DNA of 64,000 nucleotides, from positions 1 to 64,000 of the forward strand of contig JAODUO010000984.1 of NCBI GenBank assembly GCA_025642075.2, given 5' to 3'. Shown one piece after another: positions 11,591-23,539 of this stretch. Every line of letters begins with the position of its first letter. The first letter of the stretch is position 1. The position numbers were made by a program, and so were the translations under genes. The DNA comes from Ridgeia piscesae. Taxonomy: Eukaryota; Annelida; Polychaeta; Sabellida; Siboglinidae. Below the pieces are notes generated by a model that was not told where the DNA came from, made no database searches, and worked only from the letters and a program-made list of their open reading frames with translations.

Positions 11591-11769
11591 TTTATTTATC
11601 GAAAATTAGGCCAACACAAGGCTCAAAACTCAGGATTGACGTAGTCGTACTAGTCTACCACTGACTTATGTGCATATAAGTCCGTGAGTCTACGTCTATG
11701 TGTATCTGTAACTGGCAAAATGTCCTAGGGACACATCACGCCAGTGCGCATGATGGGTCGTCTGACTTA

Positions 11770-12450
11770 ATTGTTAAAATGTTGGATTAAATTATTTTGA
11801 AACGAGTTTAGTGATTTACTTGAGACAGTTTTTGAGGGGAGAGAATTCCATTCTTTAATTGTTGTTGGGAAGAAGCTGTTTCCAAATATGTTTGCAGAGT
11901 ATCTAATTTGCAAGAACTGACTCATGTTTACGTGAGGATCTAGTGTTGTGTTGGATGTAGTGATCTAGTGGGATATCTATAAGGTTATGTTCCATTTTGT
12001 ATATTATGCTAAGTCTTTAAATTTGTCTTCTTGATTGGAGGGTGTCCCACTGGAGGTCTTTAAGAAGTTGGGTTATTGTTTATGTTAGGAAGGTTGAAAT
12101 CCCCGGTAATTATGACATTATGTGTGTTTATCTTGTTTCCTAATTTAGACAGAGATAGATCTAGTTCTTCAATTTGTGTTCCTTGGTAGTCATGTGAGGC
12201 ACAATAGAAAGTGTATATGACTATGGGTTTCATTCCTTTTATTTCAGTTTCTGTCCAAATGCTCTCACTGTTAGTGTTTAAGTTTGTTAGATGAGTTGTG
12301 ATGAGATCAGCTTTGGATATTTGGAATACCCCCCTCCAGTAGTGCTTGTTTCCCTGTCTTTTCTAAAAAACATTAAAGTGTTCTGGGAAAATTACTCCGG
12401 TTTTAACTGAAGGATCTAACCATGACTCTGTCTACTCTATGTGATTACGG
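11770..12450 (-). mobile_element. Non-LTR retrotransposon, endonuclease joined to RT C-terminus
   Basis: Read on the minus strand from 12450, it starts with TESWLDPSV and GGVFQISKADLITTHLTN, then ESIWTEIEIKGMKPIVIYTF and VIITGDFNLPNI (around 12095-12125), an apurinic-type endonuclease domain with the GDFNLP signature. At about 12070 it jumps to LQWDTLQSRRQ and later FGNSFFPTTIKEWNSLPSKT (around 11825-11885), which is the extreme C-terminus of such polymerases. The whole reverse-transcriptase core is missing, so this is an internally deleted copy. Stops are present. Confidence 0.75.
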
Positions 12451-12728
12451 AGGCCATGTGATTAATCATCAGAGTCCATCAGTCTGGATGTTGATGCTGA
12501 GGAAATAGTACTAGCGGCCACTTCAGATCTACGATGCCATTAGCTTGATATTCATAAAGTTAGAAATACTATTTGCGTGTTTCTTGAGTCACCTTCAACC
12601 TTGGGATCAGTTGCTATAGTTGCACTGAACTTTGCACTTCATATTTCGTGACGTAAATGTGTACAGGCAGGGTTATGGGTGGTGTTCACGATTGGGTAAT
12701 CTTTTCTTAGCGGACCTATATTAGTAAG
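12451..12728. other. Unassigned spacer
   Basis: No open frame or repeat boundary recognised between the non-LTR copy and the next DNA element. Confidence 0.5.
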
Positions 12729-12733
12729 TAAGG

Positions 12734-13539
12734 CAGGGGTAGAACTTCGGCATTTATTTTACTAGACAGTGGGACTAGTAAAGACAAAAGTTTACTAGTC
12801 TGCCAAAAGGTTTACTAGTCTGGCAAAAGATAAATACAACCCAAATTTAAGTCGTTAAAATTTTATTTAAAACAAAAAGAACTGTGTACCCACAGTTAAA
12901 AAACAGTGCATTGTTCATAAAGGTAACAAAGTAGTAATACAGAAATAACAAAACTAATTAAAGAAGAACTGAAGGTATGATTTGTACATATTAAAAAAAT
13001 GCACAATTAAAAAAGGATGCCAATTGCGCTCATTGACCAGTAGTACCACCCTACCAGATGCAGGGCAGCCTACCATTCTGAATTTTCCATAACCATTCTG
13101 GAACTTGACCTCATATTACGGTCTTATCAAAACTGCTCTACTGGACTGTATTAATAAAAAATAACACACTATAGAGAAGTATATAGACATCTAGAACAGT
13201 TAATCTTACAATTAATGCCTAGACAAATTCATAGCTGGTGGCTGTGCCTAAGAAAATGTCTCTTATCAGCAAATGAAGCTGTCACTACTGTAGCCAGTTG
13301 TTCACTAGCAGCAATTTGTCTATGTTTTAATGACTTGGGATTCATTTACATCCCAGCCTGTGAATGAATGGGTTAAGGCTAGGGCTGTTGTGATAACAAA
13401 GGCTTAATTGGCTACTGTAGGGTGGGGTGGATGACACATTGACCTTTACTAGACAACCTGAATAGTTATTAGGCAGTTTTACTAGTCCGCCCTTATCTTT
13501 ACTAATATACAGACTAGTGGGTAGTCCGGTCTACCCCTG
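12734..13539. mobile_element. 0.8-kb inverted-repeat element, hAT-like ends
   Basis: The left end CAGGGGTAGAACTTCGG pairs with the right end CCGGTCTACCCCTG. TAAGG is repeated at 12729-12733 and 13540-13544. ACTAGT-rich subterminal motifs (TTTACTAGTCTG, TTTTACTAGTCCG) occur near both ends. It has no coding region. The ends look hAT-like, but the visible duplication is 5 bp rather than 8, so the superfamily is uncertain. Confidence 0.7.
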
Positions 13540-13544
13540 TAAGG

Positions 13545-14817
13545 CCTAAAGTAAAAGCCAAATCTTCACACCTTTTTTGCTAACTGACAAGTCACAGGTG
13601 ATAACCCTACCCACCCAATCTGACTAAGACATCATTTCATAAAACACATGCAAGAAATGTTCACACCGAACTGTCATTTCCAATCATAAACAGCAATGAC
13701 AGACCTGTAGGGGATGTAAGGAAACCATTGTAGAATTTGGGAGTTTCCACCATGATACCTAAAGTCACATATTGCTAATGCCTTTATTATGGTAGTGGTA
13801 GTGATGTAGTAAACACTTTTGAATCACCAATTCTGATAGCAAAGTTGAGTGGATAAATCATGCAGCTTAATGTTTTATGTTGTCTTAATGAAATCCTAAA
13901 AAAATTCTTCCTCTAAAACTCTAAATGTTTTTCATCAGACACGAGTAAACAAACTGTTAAAGAAGTAGTTTCAGAGTGAAATACATAATAACATAGATCA
14001 GCGGAATCCAATGTCATAAAACTTGCACATCTTTCATTCAAAACCATGCATTCAATTTACACTGTGTAACTAGCTCTATGACCAGAACATGTCACTGAGT
14101 TAAATTTAGTACCAGATCAGTAGATCTATGACATTTTAAAATGCAAACAACGTAAAGATTGCGAAATGTTGGTGATGTCAGTATGGTCAATGACAAAGTC
14201 AAAGAAGTGCATTTACAGTTTAACCAGTAGGCACAGAGTGTGCACTGACAGTGTACATCAGGGGCAAGCATAGCTTTATGCACAGACCCATCCACCCATC
14301 ATTTGGAAGGGTAAAAACCATTGTGGACGGGTAGAAATATGGCTGGATGGGTACAAAATGAGAGAGAGAAAAAAGGTCTTCCAAAACCATATATATTGTC
14401 AGTTATGCCTTAGAAGCGAGTGTAAATGGTGTGTGTCACATGTGTGTTTGTAGTCAATTTCAGGTCTTCAGAGACATTTTAAAGTTTGTAAACTCGCTTA
14501 ACAGTTAACATCCATGTGTCCATCAAAACATGTGTGACTGGCAATAATTTTGTCCTGCATAAAGCCCTGGGGGCAGGGCAGTGCTTATATTTCTAAAAAT
14601 CTATTCTGCTTTCACTTTGGCATCATTTCAACATCGCTTGAAAGGATAGTGAAGTTCTGTTGCCTTTCAACCTGAACATGTCACAACTGTTCTGTAAGTG
14701 ATGGTATGGACGGATGGCATCACATTCATCATTCAACACACAGCATTTGTTAATCCACCAACCAGTGTCAAAGAGGACAGTAAAATTTCACCCGGTACAA
14801 AATAGTACGTCTAATGC
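13545..14817. other. Non-coding spacer
   Basis: No domain-bearing frame, tandem repeat or clear terminal inverted repeat found. Short ORFs here (for example 14092-14295 minus) have no recognisable content. Confidence 0.5.
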
Positions 14818-14825
14818 ACTGATGC

Positions 14826-15411
14826 CAGGTTTGAGTCCAAATACAAATTTTGGGATCAAATTCAAATACAACTCAGCCAAATCAAATACAAATACATTGC
14901 TTTTTATATTTCAATAAAAAAATAAAATACAAATACACTGCCATTTTTTATTCAAATACGATTCAAATACATTGCCTTTTTTATTTGATTCAAATACGTG
15001 GGCCATGTTTTCTTTATAGTTCAAGTGTATCACAGTGGGTGGAATTTTGTCTTCGGCTTGATTGACTGCTGTAGACTAAATGAAGCTTCACTGGTCTCCC
15101 ATTTATTCATTGATGCTAATGTTTGACCAGATTAACTGATGCCAATTTTTCGCAGTGGGGTCTGCCCATAGTTGACCATAAAACAGGCATGAAAAACCTA
15201 CTGTCTAGACTCCGGAGGCAGTTTATGTCAAGCAGTGCTATATCTTTTGTTGGTAAAATGGTAATTTTTATGTGTATTTGATTGTATTTGCAAATCCTTT
15301 TCAAATACCGACCAAATATCAAATATAAATACACACCCTTTTGTGATTTTCAATAAAAATAAAAATACACCAAATTGTTTGTATACAAATACATATTTGA
15401 ACCCAACCCTG
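14826..15411. mobile_element. 586-bp hAT MITE with perfect 8-bp target duplication
   Basis: ACTGATGC is duplicated exactly at 14818-14825 and 15412-15419. The inward-reading ends are CAGGTTTGAGTCCAAATAC and CAGGGTTGGGTTCAAATATG. CAAATAC/GTATTTG motifs are repeated many times near both ends, as in hAT subterminal transposase-binding repeats. No transposase is encoded. Confidence 0.9.
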
Positions 15412-15419
15412 ACTGATGC

Positions 15420-17300
15420 CCAACAGTGGTACTGACCAGGCAGCAAATTTCACCCAAACCAAGAATGAACTAATTTTGCCATTACAGGAAATCAGTGCAA
15501 ATTAACAGAATGTTATGTTTTATTCCAACATTCACCCACATCACAGATTGGTAACATATTATAAAGACGCAGATCTCTATTGTTTACAACATGACAGGTT
15601 TCAAAATTGTCCTGCCTCTACGTTATACAACTGGAAACAGCCGAAGCTTGGAGAATGGTTTGCCGAGTTCTGCACATTGAAAATGTGATACTGATTACCA
15701 TACAATTAGTGATATGATGTGCAGGTAAGATAGAGTTGTCGCAATTCCTCACTTATATACAAATTATTTATTATATGCAGAAAAACAAGATGTTAGATTG
15801 ATTGGGGATTTTAAGTCTTCGAGATCAAGTCACCTTTAGGGCACACAGCTTATCTAGACCAGTCTACTATTATAAAACAGGGATCTAGTAGTGGGAGTTA
15901 CTAACATTGCTAGTAATGACTTAACCAGTTGACAGCTGGGCTAGTATATAAATAATTGGTTGAGCTGCTGGGTGCCTTTAGTCTTGGCAGAAGCAGTGTC
16001 CTCTCACAGTAGCACCCTCCTCACTAAGATTTATTGACAATGACTAAGGGAAACATCTGCTATAAAAATATTGCATGTAAGCTTGCAATGCTAGATCATA
16101 CATATTTCATATCTATGGATATGGGCATAATAAAAATGCCGTTGTTCTTCTTATCATCCCTAAGAAATACTGACAAATCCTCTAACTCATGGCTTAGTAG
16201 TATGTACATGTACACAAAATTGCAAACTGTTTGGACAATTTGTCTTTACCAGAACTGATATACCAGCAACACATTTTACACCTCTGACATTATGTTTGAC
16301 TAGTTTTTTTAAATGTTAAATGAACTAAAAGATAATTGTTTCATGTATACCAGACTTACCAGTACAACCATTTTTAATGCATTTAAACAAGTTGTCTCAA
16401 AACATTGAGCACTTGACACAAGTCATGCCATCACGGCTCGCTAGATGGCGTGGCGAGCAGACTGTAGTCTGTAGCCCCCCTTGTCTCTGTTCATAGTTGG
16501 TATTGTTTCCCTAGTCCAGATGGCTTCTTTTACCCAGCGCACACACCTGTTCGTCTCTCTATCCATCACTTTCGCTCCCTCCCATATAGCAAGCAGTGAC
16601 AATTCAGTTCCTGAAGAAGGCAGCTGATTGTGGCTGAAACGTTGGAGTGAGTAAAAATTATTGATTGTGTAATCATGAAATTTGTTTAAGTAATATACTT
16701 CCAACTTGATGAACATTTTCACGGATATTGGATATCATGTTTTACGTAAATTTTGCCCTGGAAATGTAAGCTAAAATAACCTAAATATCCAACTTGCAAA
16801 CACCACAGTTTATTCATCTGACACCTAAAAGGATGGCAGATTTGGATTACCCATATGTTATCTGCCAGTTTTTAAAAAGCTTTGTTAAATATTCAAATTT
16901 TTATGACCCCCTGTTATTGGTATTTAGCTCATCATGACAAATCTATTAAAAGTTACAAAACTTAATATTTTCATCAACATTTGGAAAACCATCAAATGAA
17001 GATTACATGTTCAGTATAAGGTACCAGGGTAGTTTTGATGCATATTTTGACCATCAGCCAATTCAAAGACGGAAAGTTGCCATAAAATGTTGTTATCTGA
17101 CAGAGATGACCCTGTAGAAACAACTGAAAAGAACTTTCATATTTTCTCAAATATGATACGTGACACAGAGACAAATGGTCCAAGGGTGAAATAGAGGAGG
17201 TGCACACACATAAATTGTTAGTGTGTTATTGTTACTCTAGATAACGTAAATTATAACATGCATAGCCCTCTCATATTTATTTACCAGTAGACATTTAAAA
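15420..17300. other. Non-coding spacer
   Basis: No recognisable gene. At about 16611-16655 there is CCTGAAGAAGGCAGCTGA followed by GGCTGAAACGTTGG, a pattern often seen in old animal retroelements, but its boundaries could not be found. Confidence 0.5.
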
Positions 17301-17309
17301 AAGACATTC

Positions 17310-18075
17310 TGCCAAATTATCTCCCTTTGGATGAAAAATAGTAGATTAAAGCTTAATGCAGATAAGACTGAATTTCCCATCATTGGTACCTCAACGCAGT
17401 GTAGAAAACTTGATGTTTTTTTTCATGACACATATTTTGAAACAGAGAATCACACCAGCCACTTCAGGGTTAAATATCAGGGTAATGTTTGATGAAAACT
17501 TTGATTTCAAACAACATATATTGAAAACATGTCACTGCTGTTTTTACGATATTCGTGATCTTCATCTCTAGTAAGCAGCAGACTTGACTACTGCAATTTG
17601 CTCCTTTACAATACTGCAAACAAGGATATAGCAGTACTTCAACGTGTCCAAAATTATTTGGCAAGGGTAGTCACACGTTCTCCTAATTTTTCTCGCTCAG
17701 TACTGGTTCTGAAATCATTGCATTGGCTCCCTGTGCACTATCACACTATTCTCAAGGCATTACGATCAATGAGTAGTAACCCTCTTCACATTCCTCAGGT
17801 GAAAACAACAGCTGGAACCTGAGCTGTCTCTGTTGCTGGACCAACTCTGTGGAATTCACTTCCTGCCTGAGTGTTAAATTAGAAGGAAATATAGTTTCTG
17901 TCCACCAGCATCTAAAAAACGTATCCTTTTAATGCTGCCTATCCTCCTTGGATTCCTAACATTGTTTACGATTACGAGATTGCATAATCAAGGCAGCTAC
18001 TGAGCTTGATCTTAGATAATATTGGTGCATAAGAACTAAGAAGTCATTATTGTTATTATTATTATTATTATTAAA
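17310..18075 (+). mobile_element. 3' end of a CR1/L2-type non-LTR retrotransposon
   Basis: The frames give LKLNADKTEF (about 17348-17380), a gap, then YCNLLLYNTANKDIAVLQRVQNYL and LKSLHWLPVHYHTILKALR (17588-17775), the usual C-terminal region after the RT core in CR1/L2/RTE-X-like elements. A further segment, GPTLWNSLPA-like, follows at 17835-17870. The copy ends in a short (TTA)n tail at 18047-18073, typical of these elements. It is 5'-truncated and frameshifted. The same family recurs at 34950-37675. Confidence 0.8.
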
Positions 18076-18079
18076 TTCA

Positions 18080-18717
18080 GTGTTAAAGTATTACGTGTTC
18101 CTTACAGGTGCATCTACAGTACTAATTCCCAAAAATGGAAAGTTTATATTCAATTTGGGAATGTATTTTCCTGGATCTGGTCTTGATTGACCAGTGTAAA
18201 ACACTCGATGGTATTATTAGAAAGTCAGTGTACATAGCCAATTGTGTAACCCAGTGCATGGGCCTACATGGTACATAACTGACTGCATATTGTGTTTTAA
18301 CTAAAGGTTATTAAAGAATAACTATTTATTATAATGTATTTAGTCTACTGTAATGCTGTTGATTGCACAACATAGACTCTATAATTCTTATCTACCAAGT
18401 TATGTTTGGCCATTGTGTTTGTATGTGAGCTGCAATAGAATTCATAAATAAAGTGGAGTGTTGTTATGATTTGTATTTGGTGGTATCTACGTTTTTCTGA
18501 GTTATTATTAATAATGTCATGTTAGAGCTTCATGCTTCATCCAAATAATTGCATCTCCACCTCCATCTGAATACATATAAATAAAGAGGAAATATTTACA
18601 AATGGAGTAAACACATTTTGTCATGAAAGGCAGTGTTGACATACCACCAGTATACAATATATGTCACATTATGTTGCACAGAGTTGTAGTGGTGAACATA
18701 TACTGTTATGCTTTCAG
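18080..18717. other. Intron/upstream DNA before the first visible Ig exon
   Basis: No earlier exon, signal peptide or promoter could be supported here. The last bases form a pyrimidine-rich acceptor ending CTTTCAG at 18717. Confidence 0.5.
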
Positions 18718-19041
18718 CACATACCAGTGTGGACGGGGCTGTCATCAATGTGAAAGTGGATGTTCCGTCTGAGACGTGGGAAGGAGACAAAGCCACGTTG
18801 ACTTGCACAACTAACATCAGTGAGAGCTACTGGGAGTTGTTGTGGTACAATGGGAGTGAACCTAACCTGATATATTACTGTGACAGCGACGCTGACAGTC
18901 AAGCCTACAATGACAGGTGTACGGGACAACTGGATGGAAAGGTTCACAGACTCAGCATCAGCTCGACAACTGTGGCAGATGAAAACACATATCTTTGCAA
19001 AGTTGCCACTGAAACAGGCTCAGCAGATCTAACAGTCAATG
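18718..19041 (+). CDS. Ig-superfamily gene, visible exon 1 (V-like Ig domain)
   Basis: An internal exon of 324 bases (108 codons), acceptor CTTTCAG and donor GTGAGT at 19042, phase 1 on both sides. It encodes one Ig domain: first cysteine in LTCTT (residue ~30), core tryptophan in LLWYNG (~43), second cysteine in TYLCKV (~94), preceded by the VADENTY version of the DxGxYxC signature. Two extra cysteines (~55, ~68) could form a second disulfide, as in some variable-type domains. NIS and NGS are N-glycosylation sequons. It joins cleanly in frame to the exon at 32166 (split codon G|TG). The role is inferred to be extracellular binding or adhesion; no ligand can be named. Confidence 0.85.
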
Positions 19042-19609
19042 GTGAGTTCTCAACAAAACATTGAAATTGTCAAAACAAGTATCACTTGTTGTAAGTCAGC
19101 TAAGGGAGGTTGTGTGGTCAGTTCACTCAGTTGACACTAATGTTGTATATTTGTTTTATTATTCAGGGAAAAACTTGTTTGAAAATATTGCTAACAATGT
19201 TTTGTGTACAGTGTACACACATATTGAATTGTAGACAGAAACTTATATTTGATTGTCTTGAAGAATCTAGTCAACTTAGGCAGTTGATGAAACTATTAAA
19301 TAGTATTAAAAATTATTATTATCTTTTATAAAGTTATTGTTAGTATTGCATGCTGGGTAGATACTGATCTAGAATAACCGGTGTGGAATGTTATTCCTTG
19401 CCTATGTTGCTAGACTACTTAATCCATTGGTGCGACGGTCCAATGGACTTACCGCATCATTCTGTGTCCAATAGCAACTAAACTCTGCCTAACATGCATC
19501 ATTACACTGAAAATACACCGTAGCACTGAATCTACTAGCATGCCTGCCCTGCTCTACACATTTCACATAAAAATCATTTTTAAAATCTCTAATGTTACTA
19601 CATTCGTAA

Positions 19610-19735
19610 AAGGTAAATGAAGGTAATTTCCTATATAGCGCAGTATCCGGTCCTCAGGATTGCTCAAAGCGCTTTAATTCCCTGGCAGACCTGTTCAATC
19701 AAACACCGTCTCAACTCCTCTGGGAAGCATACAGC
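19610..19735 (-). repeat. SINE 3' tail fragment
   Basis: CCTCAGGATTGCTCAAAGCGC and CTGGCAGACCTGTTCAATCAA are the reverse complement of the tail of the SINE at 31220-31525. It abuts the truncated 3' end of DIRS element 1. Confidence 0.7.
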
Positions 19736-19739
19736 CATA

Positions 19740-21190
19740 TGCTACAACTAATTCGTAAAGGCTGCTCGTACACATGTCCACCACTGTCGCAGAATCTGTT
19801 CCATGGAGGCCTGTCTGTGGAATGCGATCAATGCAGCCATGGATTGTACCTGTTGCGCCTTAACCTTGTGGGACTCAAGGAGAGGTGTAGGGGAATTTGT
19901 GTAGCACTCCAGAATCGTTTCCGGATCCACCCGGAGATTGTGGATGGTACAATGTCTCGTTTATGCCCGGGTTGAATGACAAAAAGAGTAGGCGCTTGTG
20001 CTCCCTCCAAGGCATGGACCCTTCTAGGTAGAATCTTAGTGTCCATATTCTACTACCAGTCCTAGTTGAATGAGATTGGCAGAATAGAGAGATAGGTCCT
20101 TGAGATAAAAGTCGGTGAAGGTGTTATGACAGCACCAGGTATCAGCTCGCAGAATCTGTTCCATGGAGGCCTGTCTGTGGAATGCGATCAATGCAGCCAT
20201 GGATCGGACCTGGTGCGCCTTAACCTTGTGGGACTCAAGGAGAGGTGTAGGGGAATTTGTGTAGCACTCCAGAATCGTTTCCGGATCCACCCAGAGATTG
20301 TGGATGGTACAATGTCTCGTTTATGCCCTGGATTGAACGACACAAACAGGAGACACTTGTGCTCCCTCCAAGGCATGGACCTTTCCAGGTGCCCATATTG
20401 GGAACAGGAGTCGGTCTTCCATGCTATGCCATAGCTCAACTGACGGTCAAGTGTTGGAATCGTGCATGAAAGCACGCATTTCGGGCCCTTAACCAATACT
20501 AGCATCTTAGCTATGAATGACAGGTCCGTTGTATTCGGGCATGTTCAAAGGCATGGATTTCGCCCCAACGTTTGCCGGAAGTAAGCACGATGATGATCCG
20601 ATGTTTGGTCTAGCGGTTCGAAAGGTGGTTTTGTCAAAGCTGACAAAACTAAGGTAAGATTCTATTCTGGAAATTGACATTGATGGTGCCTGTTCCTTTT
20701 CGATATTTCGAAGTAGCGACTTCATTGCAGGATTTCGTCCTACTTCCGCACTGGAAGTGGCACGAAGAGTGTTGGCGATTGTCATCTGATAGCCTGCAAT
20801 AGTCGAGATGGCCAAATGTTTCTCCGTGTGAAGGTGGAGAAGAAAATCCGCCACTACACTCTTAGTAGCCGAGAGAGGGATTCGAGGAAACGTGTAGGGG
20901 AATGTGCGTAGCACTCCAGAATAGTTTTATGGTTCCACCCGGAGATTGTGGATGGCACAATGTCTCGTCTATGCCATAGCTTGAACGACACAAACAGGAG
21001 GCGCTTGTGCTCCCTCCAAGGCATGGACCTTTCTAGGTAGAATCTTAGTGCCCGTATTGGGCACAGGAGTCGGTCTTCAGCCATGCCATTGCTCAAATGA
21101 CGGTCAAGTGCTGGAATAGTGCATGAAAGCACGCATTTCGGGCCCTTGCCCAATACTTGTGTCTTTGATATAAATGACAGGCCTACTCAT
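19740..21190 (-). pseudogene. Duplicated tyrosine-recombinase 3' modules
   Basis: Reading leftward, the C-terminal catalytic part appears at 21153-20890 (CPIRALRFYLERSMP...TISGW), the N-terminal/core part again at 20914-20507 (LLHLHTEKHLAISTIAGYQM), then catalytic parts again at 20505-20041 and 20046-19748. These contain the family signature VKAHQVRSMAA, with the HxxR of tyrosine recombinases, and HNTFTDFYLKDLSLYS, with the likely nucleophile tyrosine (around 20060-20130). 19788-20040 repeats 20148-20400 with a 360-bp offset. None of the fragments forms one complete enzyme. Confidence 0.75.
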
Positions 21191-21880
21191 AGAGTCAACT
21201 GTGCCCAGCCTGTGATACGTTGTAGTCGGGCATGCTCAAAAGTATGGATTTCGCCCCGACATTTGCCGGAGGCAAGTGCGATGAGGAAAACAGTCTTCCA
21301 TGTAAGCAGTTGGTCCGATGCTTGGTCTAGCGGTTCGAAAGGTAGTTTTGTCAATACTGACAAAACTAAGGCCAGATTCCACTCTGGAAAATGACGTTGA
21401 TGTTGTCCCTGTTCCATTTCGATATTTCGAAGTAGCGACTTCACCTTCATCTGCACCGGAAGTGGCATGAAGAGTGTTGGCGATTGCCATCTGATAGCCT
21501 GCAATGGTCGAGATGGCTAAATGTTTCTCCGTGTGAAGGTGGAGAAGAAAATCTGACACTACACTCTCAGAAGCCGGGAGTGGATTAATGTGTTGTATGT
21601 TACACCAAGAAGTGAAGATTCTCAATTTGGACTCATAGATCGCCAGAGTAGACTCTCGCTGGGGTATACTGACACGGGAGGCAACATCGATCGAAAAGTC
21701 TCTGCTGCAGAGGGCATCCCGGATACTCTCCACGCGTGTAGCTGGAGATTGGACGGATCGCGATGTATCTGACCTCGAGGCTGGGATAGTAACCGAGGAA
21801 TGTTGGGTATCCGGAGTGGAGATTGTACCAACATTCCTAATAGTAGAGGAAACCAGATCGCTTGGTGCCATTGTTGGGCA
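21187..21880 (-). pseudogene. DIRS tyrosine recombinase, N-terminal and core-binding part
   Basis: The minus-strand frame 21871-21236 includes RESTLAIYESKLRIFTSWCN, ESVVSDFLLHLHTEKHLAIS and TIAGYQMAIANTLHATS, the SAM-like core-binding domain of DIRS recombinases. A frame change leads into LLTWKTVFLIALASGKCRGE (around 21235-21300), the start of the catalytic domain with the first conserved arginine region (the usual KRR is CRG here). In an active element this enzyme integrates the circular DNA product without a target duplication. The copy is broken. Confidence 0.8.
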
Positions 21881-21980
21881 ATGAGGATCACTTCGCTCTG
21901 GTCCCGTTGGTTTTTTTCGAGCACCCTACAGTGGAGTTGTCTGATGCAACCAGGACTGTCAGACCCATAAGTTTCCGCAG

Positions 21981-23110
21981 CTAGTGGAGCATGGCTCTGT
22001 GTATGGCTTCTAACTCGAGTACGTTGATGTGAAGTGTTTTCTCGGTTGTTGTCCATACACTGGACACCGTCAATGCATTCCAATGTGCTCCCCAGCCAAT
22101 GTTCGATGCATCTGTGAACAACTGGGTGTCTGGTTCTGTCGGGGTAACTGGGGCTCCCTCAGAACATTGTATGCTGATTTCCACCATTGGAGATCTTCCT
22201 CCGCTGGGGGAAAGGGGTATCCTGGCTAAAGCATCCAAATCCCAGCATTGAGAGATGCAATGTTGGGGTTCGCGGGTGTGCAGCCGTCCCAGAGGAACCA
22301 GTTTTTCTGTGGCCGCAAAGAGACCGAGCAGGATCTGCCACATATGAGCACATCCTCCTTGGCTTAGCAGGAATGAGCGGATTAGTGCTTTGATTTTGTG
22401 ATATTGGTGCAGAGTTGGAGTGACCTGGAAGGAAACTAGGTCGAACTGGTATCCCAGAAAAAGGAATTTCTGTTTTGGGATCAGTTCCGACTTCTTGTCG
22501 TGAATGAGGAGGCCCATCGCGTGGCAGAGATTGAGCACTTGTACAATGTCTCGGAGGCACTGGTCGTGAGATTGTGAATAGATGAGCCAGTCGTCTAGGT
22601 ACTGACAGAGATTGATGCCCATCACGTGTACCAGCATTTTTTTTATCTCTGTCATAATCTTGGTAAATACCCAAGGTGCTGGAGAAACGCCAAACGGTAG
22701 TGCCCGGAATTGGTATATGGTATATGGTGTCCCAAGTGTGAAATCAAAGAAATTTTCGATAACCTCTGTGGATGGGTATGTGGAAATAGGCATCCACAAG
22801 ATCGATGGAAGTGACCCAGGCGTCTCGAGGGAGAGATCGCCGAATGCTTTCCGCACTTTCCATCTTGAAGTGGGGAATCTCTAGGAAGGAGTTGAGAAAT
22901 GAGAGGTCGATGACTGGTCTCCAACCTCCTGACTTCTTTGGGACAAGGAAGAGGTGACTGTAACTCCCGGGAGATGTAGTGTCACGGACTACCTCTACAA
23001 CGTTGTTTTGTTGCATGGACTGTATCAGTGACCGGAGGACTGTGCGCTTCCTGATAGATCCCTTGTGTACAAACGCAGAGGGAGCACCTGTCAAGGGGAG
23101 ACACTCTCGG
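21981..23110 (-). pseudogene. DIRS reverse transcriptase and RNase H
   Basis: The minus-strand frame ending at 22744 supplies the fingers/palm: LFLVPKKSGGWRPVIDLSFL, then SIDLVDAYFHIPIH with the first catalytic aspartate (around 22785-22830). A frameshift near 22750-22850 moves to the frame 22856-21981: YQFRALPFGVSPAPWVFTKI, then the catalytic block CQYLDDWLIYSQ (around 22575-22610) and FLFLGYQFD. RNase H follows with TDASNIGWGAHWNA (around 22075-22115) and a distal LELEAIHRAML. YLDDW with RNase H placed before a tyrosine recombinase is characteristic of DIRS elements. One frameshift separates the catalytic aspartates. Confidence 0.85.
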
Positions 23111-23539
23111 AAGCGAAGACGGAAACCGACTTCCAGAACATTGCACACCCACTCGCTGCATCTCCTTCGTCTCCAGACATCGCAGAATAGGGACAGTCGA
23201 GCTCCTATCTTCCTGGTAAGCAAAGGAGGTAACACGACCACCTGTCGTGGTATGTCTAGAGGGTAGAGGTTCGAAGATTGCGTAATGATTGGGCTGACCG
23301 GTGCCTGCGTTCTGGGACACAGGTAGTCATGACCTGTGTCATCATCCTCCTCGTTGGCGAAAGGGACATCCTGAACCACGTCCTCTAGTGGCCAGAAAGG
23401 GCTGCTGACGTGAGAACGACAGTGGCATTGGCATAGCAGCCTGCCGTCATGTCGTGGATCTAGCCGGTGCTGACCGACGTGGAATAGCACGTGTTTTACC
23501 GACAGTAAAAGGTGCCGAGCCCCTGCATAGGGCATAGTC

